Source: JBBRMW01 sp038239365
GTDB lineage: Bacteria > Chloroflexota > Anaerolineae > Aggregatilineales > UBA2796
DNA: 9,261 nt
Direction of reading: 5' to 3'
Assembly: GCA_038239365.1 (NCBI GenBank)
Contig: JBBSEU010000245.1
Location: 1-9,261 of the forward strand
Within the stretch, counting starts at the first letter, position 1; each line of letters begins with the position of its first letter. A program made the translations under genes and the position numbers. The notes under the pieces were generated by a model, which was not told the origin of the DNA, searched no databases, and saw nothing but the letters and a program-made list of their open reading frames with translations. This document shows positions 6,839 through 9,261 of this stretch, in pieces.

Positions 6839-6844
6839 AAGGAG
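6839..6844 (+). promoter_or_regulatory. Ribosome binding site of the aldo/keto reductase remnant
   Basis: AAGGAG followed 6 nt later by GTG at 6851. It is a well-formed site, so the start of the old reductase gene is preserved although the coding sequence is broken. Confidence 0.65.
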
Positions 6845-6850
6845 AAAACT

Positions 6851-7063
6851 GTGAAATACGCTCGATCAGGTTCAACTGGGCTGAAAGTCTCACGCATGTG
6901 TCTTGGTTGTATGGGGTTTGGGGACGCGACAAGGGGGTTCACAAATGGGTACTTGACGAGGAAAACAGTCGACCGATCATCAAGAAAGCCCTCGAACTGG
7001 GGATTAATTTCTTTGACACAGCGAATGTCTATTCCCTTGGACGGAGCGAGGAGATTCTCAGAA
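6851..7063 (+). pseudogene. Aldo/keto reductase, N-terminal remnant with frameshift
   Basis: The GTG at 6851 opens with MKYARSGSTGLKVSRMCLGC then MGFGDATRG, the N-terminus of NADP-dependent aldo/keto reductases of the TIM-barrel superfamily. At the G run 6933-6937 homology jumps to another frame, continuing KWVLDEENSRPIIKKALELG, then INFFDTANVYSLG and SEEIL. Adding one G to the run restores a single frame. The retained part includes the catalytic Asp (FFDTA) and Tyr (VYS); the catalytic Lys and His and the remaining three quarters of a ~320-residue enzyme are gone. After SEEIL the reading passes into a short-chain dehydrogenase start, so a deletion endpoint lies near 7055-7080. The protein cannot be functional. 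Confidence 0.82.
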
Positions 7064-7080
7064 ACGCAGGGATAAAACTG

Positions 7081-7213
7081 ATGGGCAACAATAGCGAAGA
7101 AAGAGTCGTGGTCATCACGGGAGCAAGCAGCGGGCTGGGCGAAGCGACCGCTCGACTTCTCTCAGCACAGGGGGGAAGTGTTATGCTAGGTGCCAAGCAC
7201 GATAGCGACGGAA
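7081..7213 (+). pseudogene. Short-chain dehydrogenase/reductase, N-terminal remnant cut by IS630 element
   Basis: From the ATG at 7081 the frame reads MGNNSEERVVVITGASSGLG then EATARLLSAQGGSVMLGAKH. This is the first beta-alpha-beta of a classical SDR with the NAD(P)-binding TGxxxGxG motif at about residues 14-21. Homology fades around 7200, just before the IS630 end at 7217. The catalytic Ser-Tyr-Lys part is absent, and the sequence beyond the far IS end does not resume an SDR. A modest purine-rich AGGGA at 7067-7071 suggests this was a separate gene start. It is also in the same frame as the shifted aldo/keto reductase remnant, so the two read as one accidental fusion. Nonfunctional. Confidence 0.78.
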
Positions 7214-7216
7214 CTA

Positions 7217-7246
7217 GTGGGACGGATGGCAGGCACAGTGGGATAA
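7217..7246 (+). repeat. IS630 left terminal inverted repeat
   Basis: Begins GTGGGACGGAT then GGCAGGCACAG and ends GGGATAA. It pairs with 8587-8616 in reverse complement with mismatches at positions 6, 7, 9, 10 and 23 of 30. It also encodes the last residues of the transposase. The adjoining TA is at 7215-7216. Confidence 0.87.
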
Positions 7247-7986
7247 AAAGCGATGACGGGCGGGACGAGCAGTAGCAGCACCGGAAGCAGCTAAGCGGTG
7301 ACGTTTGAGGGCAGCGCGGTTCCGACGGGCTTTGCGTTTGGCGGCCCAGACAAAAGGTATTGGGTGTTTGTTCCAGTGGGCAGCGACCGTTTCAAGGGCA
7401 TGGCTAATTTGCTGAGGGGAGGTCGGATAGGTTCCATCCAAGGCGCGCCGCTTGAGAAGGCGTTGGATAGATGCAGCCCTATTGAGCCAACTACCAGCGA
7501 GCGGTGTAAATAAGGGCAGAAGGCCCTGACCGAACCACCAAAGCAGCCACTCCGGGTTTTTATGACCGACCAGATTATCCATAATCAATAGGAGACGGAG
7601 CGGCGGCAAGTGGGCTGGCAAGGTGACGAGATGCAGTAAGCCTGCGCGCCACTGCTGGCAAGGCAGGCGGTCCAGATGAGGCAAGCCCAGCCTGGACTTC
7701 GGCAGTTGGGCTAAAATAGCCAGCAATTGCACTTTGAGTCAGGTATGGAGAACGACATTCGGGGTGCTGGTCAAGCCTTTGACCGGCAGTTGACCGCTCG
7801 CTGGATGAAAAAGGGTCAGCAGTTTGGCGGTTCCAGCGCGGCTATATTCATGAGGTTGCTGGGTGGGATGACCTGTCATCTGCCAACTTGCGCCTGGGGA
7901 GGGTTTGGTTTGGTAGGGTCCTGCTTCATCCTGACAGCACACGCTCAGTCCAAGCAAGTGGGCGATGAGGTAGGCTTGTTCTATTA

Positions 7987-7993
7987 GTTTTTT
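7987..7993 (-). promoter_or_regulatory. Possible -1 ribosomal frameshift site (A_AAA_AAC) in the transposase gene
   Basis: On the minus strand eight A residues (7988-7995) followed by C form the canonical slippery heptamer A AAA AAC in the zero frame, with TAA next (7984-7986). A -1 slip changes the reading to CTA ATA GAA, which continues in the frame encoding LIEQAYLIAHLL and the first catalytic Asp. This is either programmed frameshifting, as known for various insertion sequences, or a plain deletion in the A run. Confidence 0.5.
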
Positions 7994-8586
7994 TTAGCTG
8001 CGCTATCTGGGTCAGTGACGGTCACCGTCCCCGCTTTCCGTTTGCACACGACCTCGCCTGTCTGACACCAAGTCCGGCTCGACTGCCAGTTGTAGCCTGC
8101 TTCCAGCAGGACTTTCCGAATAGTGTCTTGGCTGACATGAGCTAACCCGTCCCTCGCTTCTCGTAAGGTCCGTTGCAGGCTACTCAGATTCCAACTCGCC
8201 GTGCCATCCGCTTCGCTGGTGGGTCGCCGCTGCACTTCCCGGAGAATGCGCTCCCGCTCCGCAGACTACCTTTGGTCCGCCACCGTGTCTGGACGCCAGG
8301 GCGGCTAACCCTTCCTCATTGAACCGCTTGACTATCGCCGCTACCCAGTCACCGGCCCGTCGTCCCACTTCCTGCGCGGCTGTCTCGTATTCCGCTCCAG
8401 CGCTCACCCGTAAAAGCAGTTTTGCCCGCGTCACCCACTCGGCTGACCCACTCCGCTCGCGGCTGATGGCCTCCCGTTCGGCTCGTTCGTCCATTGCCCA
8501 TTCGCGCAGCGGATAGGCTTTTCCTCGGCTCATCTTTTCCTGCCTTTCTTTCCCCAGTTTTCGCTACAATCCATTCTACAGCATCC

Positions 8587-8616
8587 TTATCCCGCTGTGC
8601 CTGCCAATCCACCCAC
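8587..8616 (-). repeat. IS630 right terminal inverted repeat
   Basis: Read on the minus strand it begins GTGGGTGGATT then GGCAGGCACAG and ends GGGATAA, matching the left repeat at 25 of 30 positions. The duplicated target TA follows at 8617-8618. The transposase start codon is 53 bp inside this end. Confidence 0.87.
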
Positions 8617-8712
8617 TAGCATACCTCCACATAAATTGCGTTATTATTCAAGACTGCCCTCCTCTGGCTGTGCTACGATACACCCATCAATAGGTGATGG
8701 TGACACGGTAAG

Positions 8713-8721
8713 TGATAAAAT
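8713..8721 (+). promoter_or_regulatory. Possible extended -10 promoter for the metallo-hydrolase gene
   Basis: TGATAAAAT combines a TGn extension with TAAAAT (5 of 6 to TATAAT). No good -35 lies 16-18 bp upstream. It is about 125 bp before the ATG at 8847, with the hairpin repeat in between. Weakly supported. Confidence 0.28.
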
Positions 8722-8734
8722 TATGCATTCATAT

Positions 8735-8777
8735 AGGGCAAGGCGTCCCGCAGGGAGGCTTCGCACTGCCTTGCCCC
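8735..8777. repeat. REP-like nested hairpin element
   Basis: GGGCAAGGC (8736-8744) and GCCTTGCCC (8768-8776) form a perfect 9-bp outer stem. Inside it TCCC/GGGA (8746-8749 with 8753-8756) forms a small inner hairpin around GCA. The GC-rich block stands out from its AT-rich surroundings and resembles intergenic palindromic repeats dispersed in several bacterial genomes. A transcription terminator is less likely because no T run follows on either side. Only one copy is visible in this window. Confidence 0.5.
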
Positions 8778-8846
8778 TACGGAAATGCTGCCTTTTCATA
8801 AATACCCATTTGCCCCGTTGGTCTATTTTTTTATAAGGAAATGATT

Positions 8847-9261
8847 ATGAGCCAGAATGCCGTGAAGCGTCTTTATCTGATGCAGGTTGGGTCCATGCCG
8901 GAATACCAGATTCCGATTGTTTGCTATCTGGTGCAAACGGGTGACGGCAAGAATATTCTGATTGACAGTGGTCTACCAGAGATTATGCCTGAAGGAGAAT
9001 CGGAGTTCGAGAATGGGCAGGACGTTATCGAGCAGTTGGCGAGCATTGGCTTAAAACCGGACGATATCGATATAGTCATTTCAACGCATTATGATATCGA
9101 CCATGCCGGGAGACACGCGGCATTCACGAAGGCGCAATATGTTGTTCAGCGTGTGCATCATTTGGATGCGGCGAGCAACCCACGTTTTGCTGCCAATCGA
9201 CCCCAATGGGATCAGCCAATGGAGCGCATTCGGCTGGTGGACGGGGACACGGAACTGCTGC
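8847..9261 (+). CDS. Metallo-beta-lactamase-fold hydrolase, N-acyl homoserine lactonase-like, partial
   Basis: A probable cytoplasmic metallo-hydrolase; 138 codons are visible before the window edge. The N-terminal beta strands (YLMQVGS, PIVCYLVQTGDGKNILIDSG, Asp40) are typical of the fold. The metal-binding motif at residues 81-86 is HYDIDH within STHYDIDHAGRH. That is H-x-D-x-D-H instead of the commoner H-x-H-x-D-H, a variant I recall in a subset of lactonase-like members. The following AQYVVQRVHH and RLVDGDTELL also fit the quorum-quenching lactonase-like subgroup. The ATG at 8847 is preferred because AAGGA at 8835-8839 lies 7 nt upstream; the in-frame ATG at 8841 would be too close to it. 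The actual substrate (lactone or other ester) cannot be decided, and the C-terminal metal ligands are outside the window. Confidence 0.9.
   Translation, partial: MSQNAVKRLYLMQVGSMPEYQIPIVCYLVQTGDGKNILIDSGLPEIMPEGESEFENGQDVIEQLASIGLKPDDIDIVISTHYDIDHAGRHAAFTKAQYVVQRVHHLDAASNPRFAANRPQWDQPMERIRLVDGDTELL

Larger units (their letters stand above)
7214..8533 (-). pseudogene. IS630-family DDE transposase, multiply disrupted
   Basis: This would catalyse cut-and-paste movement of the surrounding element into TA targets. Reading leftwards from the ATG at 8533: a helix-turn-helix region (AAQEVGRR, KRFNEEGLAAL) runs to about 8265. A frameshift at about 8260-8266 leads to a second segment (TASWNLSSLQ, VLLEAGYNW) that stops at 7984-7986 after an A8 run. 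A -1 shift there continues into LIEQAYLIAHLLGL and the first catalytic Asp in CQDEAGP. An in-frame TGA at 7739-7741 sits where TGG (Trp) is expected. The rest holds the second Asp (LIMDNLVGHK) and SWLNRAASIQR, where relatives have SWLNxAES, so the catalytic Glu is Ala (codon GCA at 7472-7474). The final stop codon uses the target-site TA. About 440 codons in all. Nonfunctional unless assembly errors explain several lesions. Confidence 0.87.
7217..8616 (-). mobile_element. IS630-family insertion sequence, complete ends, inactive transposase
   Basis: A 1400-bp element bounded by 30-bp imperfect inverted repeats (25 of 30 matching) and flanked on both sides by TA (7215-7216 and 8617-8618), the target duplication made by IS630/Tc1/mariner-type elements. 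It contains one minus-strand transposase gene, disrupted, filling nearly the whole length. It lies within the short-chain dehydrogenase remnant. Divergence between the two ends and the number of lesions in the transposase indicate an old insertion. It could still move if a functional copy elsewhere acts on its ends. Confidence 0.87.

Noticed and set aside
7298..7513. Plus-strand frame inside the IS element
   Set aside because: Antisense to conserved transposase sequence (LIMDNLVGHK, SWLN) and without its own features.
8736..8776. Short palindromic block considered as a CRISPR repeat or a terminator
   Set aside because: Only one unit is present, so no array. No T run follows the stem on either strand, so termination is unlikely.
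8617..8834. Continuation of the SDR gene beyond the IS element
   Set aside because: Joining the flanks at the duplicated TA in any frame gives no SDR-like sequence, so the downstream half was lost separately.
8597..8836. 79-codon plus-strand frame between the IS and the hydrolase gene
   Set aside because: Starts inside the inverted repeat, crosses the REP-like hairpin, has no plausible ribosome site, and the protein is low-complexity without family resemblance.

Overview
This 9.26 kb window looks like a chromosomal segment of a bacterium with moderate GC content. The style of the exported solute-binding protein and the IS630-type element suggest Chloroflexota (Anaerolineae-like). That assignment rests on recall of protein families and is low confidence.

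Left two thirds (1-6441, all minus strand): a sugar- or peptide-import locus reading leftwards. A LacI-family repressor gene (6441-5374) is followed by a five-gene Opp/Dpp-type ABC importer in the classic order: solute-binding protein (5137-3410), permease B (3263-2289), permease C (2261-1341), ATPase D (1337-303) and ATPase F (299 to the window edge, incomplete). All five read as intact, with tight spacing from permease B onward. A sigma70-like promoter (TTGACA, 16 bp, TAAACT) lies between the repressor and binding-protein genes. Immediately downstream of it is an imperfect palindrome matching the actinobacterial CebR/CelR operator (TGGGAGCGCTCCCA) at 12 of 14 positions. A weaker copy (10 of 14) lies beside the repressor's own promoter. 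Together these suggest a LacI-controlled importer for oligosaccharides, possibly cello- or other beta-gluco-oligosaccharides, rather than a housekeeping peptide transporter. Stem-loops between the binding-protein and permease genes fit the usual excess of binding-protein mRNA.

Centre (about 6613-7213, plus strand): a graveyard of a small redox cluster. It holds a C-terminal cupin remnant with a 1-nt deletion, the first quarter of an aldo/keto reductase with a 1-nt deletion in a G run, and the first ~40 residues of a short-chain dehydrogenase. An internal deletion has placed the last in frame with the reductase remnant.

7217-8616: a 1400-bp IS630-family insertion sequence with 30-bp imperfect terminal inverted repeats and TA target duplication, interrupting the SDR remnant. 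Its minus-strand transposase is dead: a frameshift, an in-frame TGA, and replacement of the catalytic Glu by Ala. It also carries an A_AAA_AAC slippery heptamer where a -1 shift is needed to continue, and its stop codon is formed by the duplicated TA.

Right edge (8617-9261): a short spacer with a possible extended -10 promoter and a REP-like hairpin, then the start of a metallo-beta-lactamase-fold hydrolase of the N-acyl homoserine lactonase-like type, cut by the window end.
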